In this document: piece by piece, positions 44,147 to 53,522 of the stretch
How positions within the stretch are numbered: position 1 is the stretch's first letter
How the letters are laid out: each line of letters begins with the position of its first letter
From: TMED109 sp002171375
GTDB taxonomy: Bacteria; Pseudomonadota; Alphaproteobacteria; TMED109
NCBI GenBank assembly: GCA_965657505.1
Contig: CBFHON010000004.1
Coordinates: 109,351-173,350, forward strand
Direction of reading: 5' to 3'
DNA length: 64,000 nt
Notes under the pieces: generated by a model
Database searches by the model: none
Seen by the model: only the letters and a program-made list of their open reading frames with translations
Told to the model about the DNA's origin: nothing
Position numbers and translations under genes: made by a program

Positions 44147-45380
44147 TCTGAATAGAGAAACTCCATGGTCAACGGGAACTCCTTATAATATTTTAAAAGT
44201 ATTAGGAGGCTCTGATAAAACTATGATAGTTGGAGGGGCTGTAAGAGATTGGTTAAATGAAGAACCGGTTAAAGATATTGATTTTGCAACTAAATTATTA
44301 CCAAAAGAAGCTATGCAAGCCTTATTAGATTCCGGTTTTAATGTTAAATCAACAGGTATAGAACACGGAACTATAACTGTATATAGTGATAATAAGTCTT
44401 ATGAAATTACTAGTTTAAGAAAAGACATTCTTACTGATGGAAGACATGCTGAAGTAGTATTTGGAGGAACTTGGGAAGATGATGCAAACAGAAGAGATTT
44501 TACGGTAAATGCATTATATGCTGATGAATATGGTACAATATTAGATGTAACTGGCGAAGGTTTTCGAGATTTAGAAAATAAAAAATTAAAATTTATAGGA
44601 AGTCCTGGTAAAAGAATAAAAGAAGATTATTTGAGAATACTTAGATATTTTAGATTCTTATCAAAATTTTTAGTCAATATAGACAAAAAGTCTTTAGATG
44701 CATGTATTAAATATGCAGAAAATTTAAATATTTTGTCATCTGAAAGAGTTTTAATGGAATTTAATAAAATTTTGATAAGTGATAATTCTATTATTATTAT
44801 AGATAAAATGAATAAAAATAAAATATTGATGAATCTATTTAGACTAGCCTCTATTGATAATTATAAATTAAATAACAACGTTTTGAAAAAAATTTTATTA
44901 AAATTAAAGGACTATAGTAACAGAACAAATTATCCTTTTATTTTTTATATATCTTTTGTAATTGCATTATTAACTCAAAAAGAATCTAATAAAACTACAA
45001 TATTATCGGTAATGATAAAAAAGTTTAAATTATCAAATTTAGATAAAAGATTATTATTCAGAAATGTTAATTGGTTGATAGGTAAAGAAAAAATGACTCA
45101 AGCTTCAGTAATTAAGCTTTGGCTTGATTTTGGAGAGACAGATGTAAAGGATTTAAAAGATATTTTATTGATAAAAAATAATTCAATAAAAAATGATTTA
45201 GCATTTTATTTAAATAATCCACCTCCAGATTTTCCAGTTTCTGGAAAAGATTTATTAAAAATTGGTTTAAAAGAGGGAAAAGAAATAGGGGATACATTAT
45301 CTAAAATTAGAGATTGGTGGATTAATAAAAACTGTAAACCTACTCAAAGTGAATGTTTAGATAAAGTCAAAAGTAAGTAA
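44133..45380 (+). CDS. cca: CCA tRNA nucleotidyltransferase / poly(A) polymerase family
   Basis: This class II nucleotidyltransferase adds or repairs the CCA end of tRNAs. The head domain shows GGAVRDW (about 34-40) and the metal-binding D48 and D50 in KDIDF. RRDFTVNALY and the neck motif DYLRILRYFRF follow. The C-terminal part diverges, as usual. The 415-residue length is normal. It overlaps the DUF6111 gene at its start and ends 19 bases from convergent hemF. Confidence 0.92.
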   Translation: MLSVNLNRETPWSTGTPYNILKVLGGSDKTMIVGGAVRDWLNEEPVKDIDFATKLLPKEAMQALLDSGFNVKSTGIEHGTITVYSDNKSYEITSLRKDILTDGRHAEVVFGGTWEDDANRRDFTVNALYADEYGTILDVTGEGFRDLENKKLKFIGSPGKRIKEDYLRILRYFRFLSKFLVNIDKKSLDACIKYAENLNILSSERVLMEFNKILISDNSIIIIDKMNKNKILMNLFRLASIDNYKLNNNVLKKILLKLKDYSNRTNYPFIFYISFVIALLTQKESNKTTILSVMIKKFKLSNLDKRLLFRNVNWLIGKEKMTQASVIKLWLDFGETDVKDLKDILLIKNNSIKNDLAFYLNNPPPDFPVSGKDLLKIGLKEGKEIGDTLSKIRDWWINKNCKPTQSECLDKVKSK

Positions 45381-45399
45381 AACATAATATAATTTATAT

Positions 45400-46281
45400 T
45401 TATTTCCAAGATACTGAAGGTGGCAATGACATAAATATTGCATCAATATTACCTTCTGTCTTTAATCCAAATGCAGTACCTCTATCATAAAGCAAATTAA
45501 ACTCCACATAACGGCCTCTTTTATATAATTGGTCGATTTTTTGTTTTTCTGTCCAAGCTTTATTAATTCTTTCTGAAACTATTTTAGAGTAAGTTCTTAA
45601 AAAAGTTTGTCCTATATCTTTTACAAATTCAAAGTCACTATCAAAATTACTATCTAAATAATCAAAAAATATACCTCCTAGTCCTCTTTTTTCTTTTCTA
45701 TGAGGCAAGTAAAAGTATTCATCACACCACTTTTTATACTTAGGGTAGAATGAGGAGTCATATTTATTACATGTGTTCTTTAAATTTGAATGAAATATTT
45801 TGCTAATATTTTTTGATCTATTAATATAAGTAGGAGTTAGATCAGCTCCACCTCCAAACCAATTCTTTGTAGTTCTTATGAATCTTGTATTAAAATGTGC
45901 TGCAGGTATAAAAGGAGAATGCATATGAGCAACTAAAGAAATACCAGTTGCATAAAAATTAGAGTTATTTTTTGCTCCAGGAATTTTATTTTTCATTTCT
46001 TCTGTAAAAGAACCCATCACGGTTGAAATATTTACACCTACTTTTTCAAAAACTTTTCCATACATAATAGACATTTCACCTCCTCCACCAGATGAATATC
46101 CTTTATCTGCCTTTCTTTTCCATTTCTTTCTTTTAAATTTTCCTGGTTTTAAATTAATATTATGGTTTGCTTTTGAGTTATTCTCTATGGCTTCAAATTC
46201 TGAACAAATTTGATTTCTAAGATTATAAAAATTTTTTTCAATAAATTTATATTTATCATAATTATTATTATTTTTATTCAT
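45400..46281 (-). CDS. hemF: Coproporphyrinogen III oxidase, aerobic
   Basis: HemF uses oxygen to convert coproporphyrinogen III to protoporphyrinogen IX in heme synthesis. Conserved stretches include GGGGEMSIMYGKVFEKVGVN, AAHFNTRFIRT, WFGGGADLTP and RGLGGIFFDYLD, with YVEFNLLYDRGTAFGL near the end. The 293-residue length is normal. It is divergent from the bc1 operon, sharing a 198-base gap, which fits joint use of heme in respiration. Confidence 0.96.
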   Translation of the reverse strand: MNKNNNNYDKYKFIEKNFYNLRNQICSEFEAIENNSKANHNINLKPGKFKRKKWKRKADKGYSSGGGGEMSIMYGKVFEKVGVNISTVMGSFTEEMKNKIPGAKNNSNFYATGISLVAHMHSPFIPAAHFNTRFIRTTKNWFGGGADLTPTYINRSKNISKIFHSNLKNTCNKYDSSFYPKYKKWCDEYFYLPHRKEKRGLGGIFFDYLDSNFDSDFEFVKDIGQTFLRTYSKIVSERINKAWTEKQKIDQLYKRGRYVEFNLLYDRGTAFGLKTEGNIDAIFMSLPPSVSWK

Positions 46282-46334
46282 AAGGCCATTTTTTATAAAT
46301 TAAATTTATATCCTTAACTAAATTAAAATTTAGC

Positions 46335-46372
46335 TTGAAAAAAGCTTGTCTAATAATATTTTAATCTATAGT
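46335..46372 (+). promoter_or_regulatory. Candidate promoter of the petABC operon
   Basis: Two overlapping sigma70-like pairs occur in the hemF-petA gap: TTGAAA (46335-46340) with TATTTT after 16 bases, and TTGTCT (46346-46351) with TATAGT (46367-46372) after 15 bases. Either would give a leader of about 100 bases. AT-rich sequence makes chance matches common, so this is tentative. Confidence 0.3.
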
Positions 46373-46479
46373 AAGTAGTTAACTTAATTTAATTTATAAA
46401 AATGTCAAAATTATAAACGAGAGTTCTTTCAAAACTATAGATAAATATTATTTTATTTTTTATTAAAGAGGTAAATAAA

Positions 46480-47001
46480 TTGGAAAATAATTCAAATGAC
46501 GACAAGAAAAGTAGAAGAGATTTTATACATATAACTTCTGGTGTGACTGTTGCTACAGGAGCTGCAGCAGTAGCTTGGCCGCTAATAGATCAAATGAATC
46601 CATCTGCAGATGTGTTGGCTCTAGCTAGTGTTGAAGTAGACTTAGAACCACTTCAACCTGGGCAATCAATAAGTGTTTTATGGAGAGGTAAGCCACTATT
46701 CATAAGACGAAGAACAGAAGAAGAAATTTCTGAAGCTAGAGATATAGATCTAAATACACTTAAAGATCCTCAGTTAGACGAAGAAAGAGTTAAAAATTCA
46801 AATTATTTAGTAATGGTAGGAGTATGCACACATCTTGGCTGTGTTCCATTAGGTCAGCAAGGTGAGTATGGAGGTTGGTTTTGTCCTTGTCACGGTTCTC
46901 ATTATGATACTTCTGGAAGAATTAGAAAGGGCCCAGCGCCTACAAATTTAGAAATTCCACCCTATGTTTTTTTAAATGAAACTACTATTAAAATAGGATA
47001 A
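46480..47001 (+). CDS. petA: Ubiquinol-cytochrome c reductase Rieske iron-sulfur subunit
   Basis: The Rieske subunit takes electrons from ubiquinol in the bc1 complex. A twin-arginine motif (SRRDFIHI, R12-R13) precedes the membrane anchor. The 2Fe-2S ligands are C116, H118, C135 and H138, and C121-C137 form the disulfide, in CTHLGC and CPCHGSHY. The length of 173 residues is normal. The start is TTG at 46480, supported by AAAGAGGT (46465-46472) 8 bases upstream. petB follows after 20 bases. Confidence 0.97.
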   Translation: MENNSNDDKKSRRDFIHITSGVTVATGAAAVAWPLIDQMNPSADVLALASVEVDLEPLQPGQSISVLWRGKPLFIRRRTEEEISEARDIDLNTLKDPQLDEERVKNSNYLVMVGVCTHLGCVPLGQQGEYGGWFCPCHGSHYDTSGRIRKGPAPTNLEIPPYVFLNETTIKIG

Positions 47002-47021
47002 TTAGATGAAAGGCTTTTTTT

Positions 47022-48251
47022 ATGAGTAATATTAAAAATGGAAAAGGTATTATTGGCTGGATAGATTACAGACTTCCAATTTTTAGTACTTTGCAGCATA
47101 CCCTTGTCGATTACCCTACGCCTAAAAATTTAAACTACTGGTGGAATTTTGGTTCTTTAGCAGGAATATTTTTATTGATACAAATTATTACTGGTATTGT
47201 TCTTGCTATGCACTATACGCCAAGTGTTGAAGGAGCGTTCGCTAGTATAGAGCATATTATGAGAGATGTTAATTACGGATGGTTAATAAGATATATCCAT
47301 ATGAATGGAGCATCTTTTTTCTTTATAGTAGTATATATTCATATTTTTAGAGGTTTGTATTACGGTTCTTATAAGTCACCAAGAGAGGTATTATGGTGGT
47401 TAGGTTTAACTATATTATTACTTATGATGGCTACAGCTTTCATGGGCTATGTTCTACCTTGGGGACAAATGAGTTTTTGGGGTGCAACAGTAATAACTAA
47501 TTTATTCTCTGCTGTACCTATTGTTGGAACTGCGGTAGTAGAATGGCTTTGGGGAGGCTTTGCAGTTGATAACGCTCTTTTAAACCGTTTTTTTGCATTG
47601 CATTATTTATTCCCATTTTTAATTGTTGGGGTAGTTATTTTACATATTGTAGCTCTTCATACACATGGCTCTAATAATCCTTTAGGAATAGATAGAAAAG
47701 GGCCTCAAGATTCTATACCTTTTCACCCTTATTACACTATAAAAGATTTATTTGGATTAAGCTTTGTACTAACTATATTTGCAGCGGTAGTATTTTATGC
47801 GCCTGACTATTTGGGTCATCCTGATAACTATATACCTGCTGATCCTTTAAAAACTCCAGCCCATATTGTACCGGAGTGGTACTTTTTGCCTTTTTACGCA
47901 ATACTTAGAGCCGTACCGGACAAACTTGGTGGTGTAATTGCTATGATTAGTGCCATCTTAATTCTATTTGCTCTTCCTTGGCTAGATACTTCTAAAGTTA
48001 GGTCTGCAACATTTCGTCCCATTTATAAAAAATTCTTTTGGTTTTTATTAATAGATGTAATTATTTTAACGTGGGTAGGCGGAAGTCCAGCTGAAGGACA
48101 TTTTATCCTTATAGGAAGATTAGCAACAATATATTATTTTGCTCATTTTATTATTTTTATGCCAATTATTGGAATAATAGAAACTCCCAAACCTCTTCCA
48201 AATAGTATATCGGAAGCTGTACTAAAAAAACCTATTAAAGATGGAACATAG
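47022..48251 (+). CDS. petB: Cytochrome b of the bc1 complex
   Basis: Cytochrome b holds the two b hemes and both quinone sites. It is 409 residues with eight membrane helices. Heme-ligand helices show RYIHMNGASFFF and YIHIFRG, with their partners in RFFALHYLFPF and HIVALHTHGSN. The Qo-site motif PEWYFLPFYAILR is intact. It is a full-length alphaproteobacterial form, not split into b6 and subunit IV. Confidence 0.98.
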   Translation: MSNIKNGKGIIGWIDYRLPIFSTLQHTLVDYPTPKNLNYWWNFGSLAGIFLLIQIITGIVLAMHYTPSVEGAFASIEHIMRDVNYGWLIRYIHMNGASFFFIVVYIHIFRGLYYGSYKSPREVLWWLGLTILLLMMATAFMGYVLPWGQMSFWGATVITNLFSAVPIVGTAVVEWLWGGFAVDNALLNRFFALHYLFPFLIVGVVILHIVALHTHGSNNPLGIDRKGPQDSIPFHPYYTIKDLFGLSFVLTIFAAVVFYAPDYLGHPDNYIPADPLKTPAHIVPEWYFLPFYAILRAVPDKLGGVIAMISAILILFALPWLDTSKVRSATFRPIYKKFFWFLLIDVIILTWVGGSPAEGHFILIGRLATIYYFAHFIIFMPIIGIIETPKPLPNSISEAVLKKPIKDGT

Positions 48252-48253
48252 CT

Positions 48254-49030
48254 ATGAAAAATTATTATAAAATTCCTAAAATATTTTTTATATCTTTCAT
48301 TTTGATAAACTTATTTTTATCTAATCTTTTTGCCGCTGGACCAGATGGTAACATTACAAAAATGAAATTTTCATTTGATGGTATTTTTGGAGTAATTGAT
48401 AAAGCATCGGCTAGAAGAGGATTACAGGTTTATAATGAAATTTGTGCTGGATGTCACAGTTTAGAACATGTTTCATATAGAAATCTATTAGATATTGGCT
48501 TTTCAAATGACCAAGTAAAGGAGTTTGCTTCACAATTTGAAGTTACAGCAGAACCAGACTCTGATGGTGAAGTAAATATGCGGTCTGCTATACCATCGGA
48601 CAAGTTTGTTAGTCCATATCAAAATGATAATCAAGCTAAAGCTATGAATAATGGTGCTATTCCTCCAGACTTATCTTTAATAATAAAAGCAAGGGCAGGG
48701 GGTGCCAGCTATTTTTATAGCCTTTTAAAAGGATATGAAGATCCACCAGAGGATAAAGAATTGTCAAATGGATACTATAATATAGCCTATCCAGGAAATG
48801 TTATAGCTATGCCACAGCCACTATATGGTGACGATGTAGAATATGCTGATGGTACAGAAGCTACTATGGAACAAGAAATTATAGATTTAGTTTCATTTCT
48901 AACATGGACTGGACAACCAGAGCTTAATGATAGAAAATCTATGGGATTTAGAGTGTTTCTTTTCTTAGTTTTTATGACAAGTGTTTTATTTCTTTCCTAT
49001 AGAAAAATTTGGAAAAAAATTAAAGGCTAA
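48254..49030 (+). CDS. petC: Cytochrome c1 of the bc1 complex
   Basis: Cytochrome c1 passes electrons from the Rieske protein to soluble or membrane cytochrome c. A signal peptide ends near LFAAGPDG. The heme motif is C64-A-G-C67-H68, and the Met ligand is probably in NVIAMPQPLYGD. A C-terminal membrane anchor follows (VFLFLVFMTSVLFLSYRKIW). The 258-residue length is normal. Its TAA stop overlaps the mtnP stop in CTAA (49027-49030). Confidence 0.97.
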   Translation: MKNYYKIPKIFFISFILINLFLSNLFAAGPDGNITKMKFSFDGIFGVIDKASARRGLQVYNEICAGCHSLEHVSYRNLLDIGFSNDQVKEFASQFEVTAEPDSDGEVNMRSAIPSDKFVSPYQNDNQAKAMNNGAIPPDLSLIIKARAGGASYFYSLLKGYEDPPEDKELSNGYYNIAYPGNVIAMPQPLYGDDVEYADGTEATMEQEIIDLVSFLTWTGQPELNDRKSMGFRVFLFLVFMTSVLFLSYRKIWKKIKG

Positions 49031-49899
49031 TTAAACCTTTTTAGAAGATTTTGTAACTTTAATTTAGCATGTTGAGGTCTTGCCTCTTCAGGAGTAATTA
49101 AAGCATAGTCAAGAGCACTATATGCTGGATCATTCCAGTTCCACTCTGTTTTTTCAATATTTTTTATAATACTTTTTAGTAAATTTTTAGCATTTAAGGA
49201 ATTAGTATTAAGTACTTTAATAATACTATCTACGGTAACTGCATCATGATCAGGATGCCAACAATCATAATCTGTTACCATAGCTATAGTAGCATAGGCT
49301 ATTTCAGCTTCTCTGGCTAGTTTTGCTTCTGGCATATTAGTCATGCCTATAACATCACAGTTCCAAGACCTGTATAGATTAGACTCTGCTAATGTTGAAA
49401 ACTGAGGTCCTTCCATTGCAATATATGTTCCACCATTCAGAATATTAATATTATCAGGAGCTGACTCAAATATAATTTTACTTAGATGTTTGGATGTAGG
49501 TTTTGCCATTGATACATGTGCAACTATTCCATCATTAAAAAAAGTTTTTATTCTTGCAAATGTTCTATCAATAAACTGATCTATAATAACAAAGTCTCCT
49601 GGTTTTATAGATTCTTTTAGGCTTCCAACCGCAGATAATGATATTATATCTGTGACCCCTAGTGATTTCAAACAATCAATATTAGCTCTATAATTTATAT
49701 TAGATGGAAGTAGATTATGGCTTTTTCCATGTCTTGGAAGAAATGCAATATTTATATCATTTATAATACCTGTCAGAATTTTATCAGATGGATCTCCAAA
49801 TGCTGATGATACACTTTGCCATTTAGCCTCTGATATATTATCTAAGTCATATATACCACTTCCACCTATAATTCCTAAATAAGGCTTTTCTTTATTCAT
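49027..49899 (-). CDS. mtnP: S-methyl-5'-thioadenosine phosphorylase
   Basis: MtnP splits methylthioadenosine, a by-product of polyamine and quorum-signal synthesis, into adenine and methylthioribose phosphate. The start GIIGGSGIYDL, the phosphate-binding PRHGKSHNLLPS and the substrate region MEGPQFSTLAES with MTNMPEAKLARE and TDYDCW are typical. The 290-residue length is normal. No other methionine-salvage gene is in the window. It is the last gene of the long minus-strand run. Confidence 0.95.
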   Translation of the reverse strand: MNKEKPYLGIIGGSGIYDLDNISEAKWQSVSSAFGDPSDKILTGIINDINIAFLPRHGKSHNLLPSNINYRANIDCLKSLGVTDIISLSAVGSLKESIKPGDFVIIDQFIDRTFARIKTFFNDGIVAHVSMAKPTSKHLSKIIFESAPDNINILNGGTYIAMEGPQFSTLAESNLYRSWNCDVIGMTNMPEAKLAREAEIAYATIAMVTDYDCWHPDHDAVTVDSIIKVLNTNSLNAKNLLKSIIKNIEKTEWNWNDPAYSALDYALITPEEARPQHAKLKLQNLLKRFN

Positions 49900-49904
49900 T
49901 ATAC

Positions 49905-50366
49905 TTATCGAACACCTAATAAAATGATTTCAAAAATAAGAGTAGAATTAGCTGGAATTAATCCATTACCCACAGCTCTATTTCCGTATCCCATTGATGG
50001 AGGAATTACTAAACATCTTTTTCCATCTTCTTTCATTCCTATTAATCCTTCTTCCCAACCTTTAATAACCATACCCTGGCCTAAGGCTAATTGGAATGGC
50101 ATTCCTCTCTCTAAAGATGAGTCAAATTGACTTCCTTTGGCATCACAAAAATCTTTAGCTTCTTTTTTTGAATCATATAACCAACCAGTATAGTGAACAG
50201 CAACTTCTTTTCCATTAACAGCTATTCTTCCATTACCTACTTCAAGGTCAGTAATAATAAGTTCCTTTGGTTCTTCCATAGCAAATATATTATTACACAA
50301 AATAATGAAAGTTACAGCAATAAATAATAGCATCTTATAAGTCTTTAATATTAAATTGAATTGCAT
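49905..50366 (-). CDS. FKBP-type peptidyl-prolyl isomerase
   Basis: This is a 153-residue protein. A hydrophobic N-terminal segment (MLLFIAVTFIILCNNIFA) acts as signal peptide or anchor. One FKBP domain follows with VAVHYTGWLYD, FDSSLERGMPFQLALGQG, VIKGWEEGLIGMKEDGKR and IPPSMGYGNRA. It should help fold envelope proteins. An in-frame Met at residue 12 would also give a signal peptide. It sits 5 bases upstream of mtnP. Confidence 0.9.
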   Translation of the reverse strand: MQFNLILKTYKMLLFIAVTFIILCNNIFAMEEPKELIITDLEVGNGRIAVNGKEVAVHYTGWLYDSKKEAKDFCDAKGSQFDSSLERGMPFQLALGQGMVIKGWEEGLIGMKEDGKRCLVIPPSMGYGNRAVGNGLIPANSTLIFEIILLGVR

Positions 50367-50387
50367 TTTAAGCTCCTATCTAAATTA

Positions 50388-51068
50388 TTATAATGATTTT
50401 TTTAAAAATTCTATTGTTCTTTTATATGATAAATCTCTTGATGCCTCATTATAACTATCTCTTTGGTCACAAAAAAACCCATGATCTGCATTTTTATAAG
50501 TATGAATTTCTATACTTGGTTCTTTATTTTGAGAAAAATGTTTAATTTTATTTTGATCTTCTTTATTAATTGTTTCATCTTTCTCACCTAAATGAACTAA
50601 GGTAGGGCATCTAGGCGTTTTATCTAGAAAAGTAGATATTTGTGAGCCATAAAAACATACCGAAGCATCTAATCCATATGCTGAACAAGCTGCTTTCCAA
50701 GATAGAGATCCTCCATAGCAAAAACCTACTGTCGCTACGTTATGAGATACCTTAAGATTAGCAATACAACTTAATATATCCATAGTAGGTAGATCCCATC
50801 CAGACTTACCTTTTAATTCTTTACCTTTTTCAATACTAGTAGCAGAGTAATCTAGGTTAACATCATTTTGAACTCTATAAAATATATCGGGCACCCATGT
50901 TATAAATCCCTCTTTTGAGAATTTTTCGGCAATGTCTTTGATATGGTCATTAACTCCAAATATCTCTTGAATTAAAACTATAGCACCTATTCTTTCGATA
51001 GATGGTTCATATATATAAACCGGTATATCTTTATCATCAGCAGACTTTATATTAATCTTATTATTCAT
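50388..51068 (-). CDS. Dienelactone hydrolase family protein
   Basis: This alpha/beta hydrolase has 226 residues. The nucleophile elbow GFCYGGS carries Cys, as in dienelactone hydrolase. The Asp is in the LGEKDETINKEDQ region and the His in ADHGFFC, completing a Cys-Asp-His triad. Early QEIFGVNDHI is also conserved. The real substrate is unknown, since no chlorocatechol pathway genes are nearby. It is probably a housekeeping hydrolase in this operon. Confidence 0.88.
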   Translation of the reverse strand: MNNKINIKSADDKDIPVYIYEPSIERIGAIVLIQEIFGVNDHIKDIAEKFSKEGFITWVPDIFYRVQNDVNLDYSATSIEKGKELKGKSGWDLPTMDILSCIANLKVSHNVATVGFCYGGSLSWKAACSAYGLDASVCFYGSQISTFLDKTPRCPTLVHLGEKDETINKEDQNKIKHFSQNKEPSIEIHTYKNADHGFFCDQRDSYNEASRDLSYKRTIEFLKKSL

Positions 51069-51085
51069 CTTTTATTCCTATATAT

Positions 51086-52186
51086 CTATACGTTAAACCT
51101 AAATACAATAATATCACCATCAATGACAATATATTCTTTTCCTTCTGTCCTAATATATCCATTCTCTCTAGCTTTTTGCTCTCCTCCTAATTTAATATAA
51201 TCATTAAAAGAGATGGTTTCGGCTGCAATAAAACCTCTTGAGAAGTCATCATGTATTTTACCAGCTGCATCTTTTGCTATAGTGCCTTTTTTAATTGTCC
51301 ATGCTCTTACTTCTTTAGGTCCTGCTGTGAAATAAGTTACTAAATCTAAAAGGTCATAGCCAGCTTTAGCTAATTTTTCTAATCCAGATTCTACTAAATT
51401 CAAAGCTATTAAAAATTCATTTCTTTCTTCAATATTAGAAATTTCTGAAATTTCAGATTCTAATTTTGCAGACATTGTTATTGTCTTTATACCTTTTGAG
51501 GCACCTAATTTAGTTAACTCATGAGAATAATCATTTCCATCAACTGAGGATTCTTCATCAACATTAGCTACAAATAAAACTGGTTTAAAAGTTAACAAAT
51601 TTAATTTTTTAACAATAAAAAAGTCATCCTTCGAAAAATTAATCTCTCTAGCAGGTTTTCCATCTTCAAGTTGATCAATAACTTTTAATATTATTTCAAA
51701 AATTAATTTTGCTTCTTTATCTCCTGCCCTAACTTTTTTTTCTATGGAATTTTTTCTTTTATTTAGAGTTTCAAGATCTGAAAGCATAAGTTCTGTTTCT
51801 ATTACTTCTATATCGTTTATAGGGTCTATTTTATTATTTACATGAGTTATATCACTATCATCGAAGCATCTTATTACATGGCAAATAGCGTCAACTTCTC
51901 TAATATTAGCCAGAAATTGATTGCCTAAGCCTTCTCCTTTGCTAGCTCCTTTTACTAGTCCAGCTATATCAACAAAATCAACATAAGTTGGTATAATTTG
52001 ATTAGGTTCATTTATTTTAGCTAATTCATTTAGTCTTCTGTCAACTAATGCAACCCTACCAATATTAGGTTCAATAGTACAAAAAGGATAATTTTCTGCA
52101 TTCGCGGAGTTAGTTTCAGTTAAAGCATTAAATAGTGTTGATTTTCCAACATTAGGTAAACCTACAATGCCGCAATTAAAGCCCAT
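51086..52186 (-). CDS. ychF: Redox-regulated ATPase YchF (Obg family)
   Basis: YchF/OLA1 binds the ribosome and hydrolyses ATP. The P-loop GLPNVGKSTLFNAL is near residue 8. The second motif is DIAGLVKGASKGEGLGNQF, and the C-terminal TGS domain contains TYFTAGPKEVRAW and HDDFSRGFI. The 366-residue length is normal. It lies 4 bases after pth, the usual pairing pth-ychF. Confidence 0.97.
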   Translation of the reverse strand: MGFNCGIVGLPNVGKSTLFNALTETNSANAENYPFCTIEPNIGRVALVDRRLNELAKINEPNQIIPTYVDFVDIAGLVKGASKGEGLGNQFLANIREVDAICHVIRCFDDSDITHVNNKIDPINDIEVIETELMLSDLETLNKRKNSIEKKVRAGDKEAKLIFEIILKVIDQLEDGKPAREINFSKDDFFIVKKLNLLTFKPVLFVANVDEESSVDGNDYSHELTKLGASKGIKTITMSAKLESEISEISNIEERNEFLIALNLVESGLEKLAKAGYDLLDLVTYFTAGPKEVRAWTIKKGTIAKDAAGKIHDDFSRGFIAAETISFNDYIKLGGEQKARENGYIRTEGKEYIVIDGDIIVFRFNV

Positions 52187-52190
52187 AATT

Positions 52191-52760
52191 TTAACTCCTA
52201 GCTATATTTTCTGACAGAATTTGTGGTAAATTATCAATATTATTAATAATTAACTCTATATTTGAACAAATTTCATTAATTAAATTATTAACTCTTATTA
52301 ATTCTTCTTTATTAAAGTCCCCTAAAACATAATTATTTACAAGGCTTTTATCTCCAGGGTGGCCTATTCCAATTCTTAGCCGAATATAGTCTGTTCCTAT
52401 ATGCGAATCTATACTTTTAAGCCCATTATGACCTCCTGAGCTTCCTCCTATTTTTGTTCTTATATCTCCAATATTTAAGTCTAAATCATCATGTATTACA
52501 ATAATTTGTTTATTTTGAAGTTTATAGAACTTTTTTATATGACTTAAACTTTGTCCCGATAGATTCATAAATGTTTGAGGTTTAACAAGTAGTAATGGGT
52601 TATCTTTTAGTTGACTTGTAATAATATGTGCTTGAAATTTGCTTTTAAAATGAGAAAAAGAATACTTTTTTGCAATACTATCAATAATCATAAACCCTAT
52701 ATTATGTCTATTCATACTGTACTTAGTTTCTGGATTACCAAGCCCAACCAAGACTAACAC
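52191..52760 (-). CDS. pth: Peptidyl-tRNA hydrolase
   Basis: Pth frees tRNA from prematurely released peptidyl-tRNA. The active-site His is H19 in SMNRHNIGFM, after VGLGNPETKY. The FMNLSGQS, VIHDDLDL and GGSSGGHNGLKS motifs are all present. The 189-residue length is normal. It lies between rplY and ychF, the common rplY-pth-ychF order. Confidence 0.97.
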   Translation of the reverse strand: MLVLVGLGNPETKYSMNRHNIGFMIIDSIAKKYSFSHFKSKFQAHIITSQLKDNPLLLVKPQTFMNLSGQSLSHIKKFYKLQNKQIIVIHDDLDLNIGDIRTKIGGSSGGHNGLKSIDSHIGTDYIRLRIGIGHPGDKSLVNNYVLGDFNKEELIRVNNLINEICSNIELIINNIDNLPQILSENIARS

Positions 52761-52786
52761 TAATTTATTTCCAATCTATAAATTAA

Positions 52787-53476
52787 TTATTCTTCTTTTT
52801 TTACAGCTTCTTCAGAAGGTTTTTCTTCATTAGAAGAAGTAGTTTCACCTTCAGTAGTTTCTTCATCACCTTCTTCTTCTTCAGAGGTTTCTTCTTCTGA
52901 TGTTAAGGCCGCTGGGGCTACAACGCTTGCAATGATGAAATCTCTGTCTGTAATAGTTGGAGTAACTCCATCAGAAATATCTTTTATATCACTGAAGCGA
53001 ATTGAGTCACCTAGCTCAAGTCCAGTTAAATCAATGATAAATAATTCTGGAATATTAGACGCAGGACAAGAAACTTCAATATTATATCTAACAATATTTA
53101 AAATTCCTCCTTTTTTAATACCAGGACATTCTTCTTCATTTTCAAATTTAACAGGAACTTCAATAGTCACTTTTGTATTTTCACTAACTCTTAAAAAATC
53201 TATGTGTTCTGCTTTATCAGTAACTGGATGTAAGGAAATTTCTTGAGGTAAAACTCTTATACTTTCTTTATCTATTTCTAAATCACATAACCTATTAAAA
53301 AAACCTTCTTTTCTTAACTCAGCATTTAAATCTCTTTCATTTATTGAAATAGCTAATGGTTCTATTTTATTTCCATAAATTATAGCAGGAATTCTTCCTT
53401 CTCTTCTAAGTGTTCGTGATTTACCTTTACCTACAGATTGTCTTGTTTCTGCTGAAAGGTTAGATGTCGCTACCAT
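52787..53476 (-). CDS. rplY: 50S ribosomal protein L25/general stress protein Ctc
   Basis: L25 binds 5S rRNA. An N-terminal L25 domain (about 1-92, with GKGKSRTLRREGRIPAIIYG) is followed by a TL5-type beta domain to about 190. The last 30 or so residues form a very acidic, Glu/Thr/Ser-rich tail, probably disordered. The long two-domain form is usual in alphaproteobacteria. It follows prs by 46 bases. Confidence 0.94.
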   Translation of the reverse strand: MVATSNLSAETRQSVGKGKSRTLRREGRIPAIIYGNKIEPLAISINERDLNAELRKEGFFNRLCDLEIDKESIRVLPQEISLHPVTDKAEHIDFLRVSENTKVTIEVPVKFENEEECPGIKKGGILNIVRYNIEVSCPASNIPELFIIDLTGLELGDSIRFSDIKDISDGVTPTITDRDFIIASVVAPAALTSEEETSEEEEGDEETTEGETTSSNEEKPSEEAVKKEE

Positions 53477-53522
53477 TGTTTACTCCTATTACTATAATTA
53501 CTTTTATTCTTAAAATCTATAT

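Noticed and set aside
46332..46348. AGCTT/AAGCT hairpin as a terminator or riboswitch in the hemF-petA gap
   Set aside because: Only 5 pairs, no T-run, and located in the middle of a divergent promoter region.
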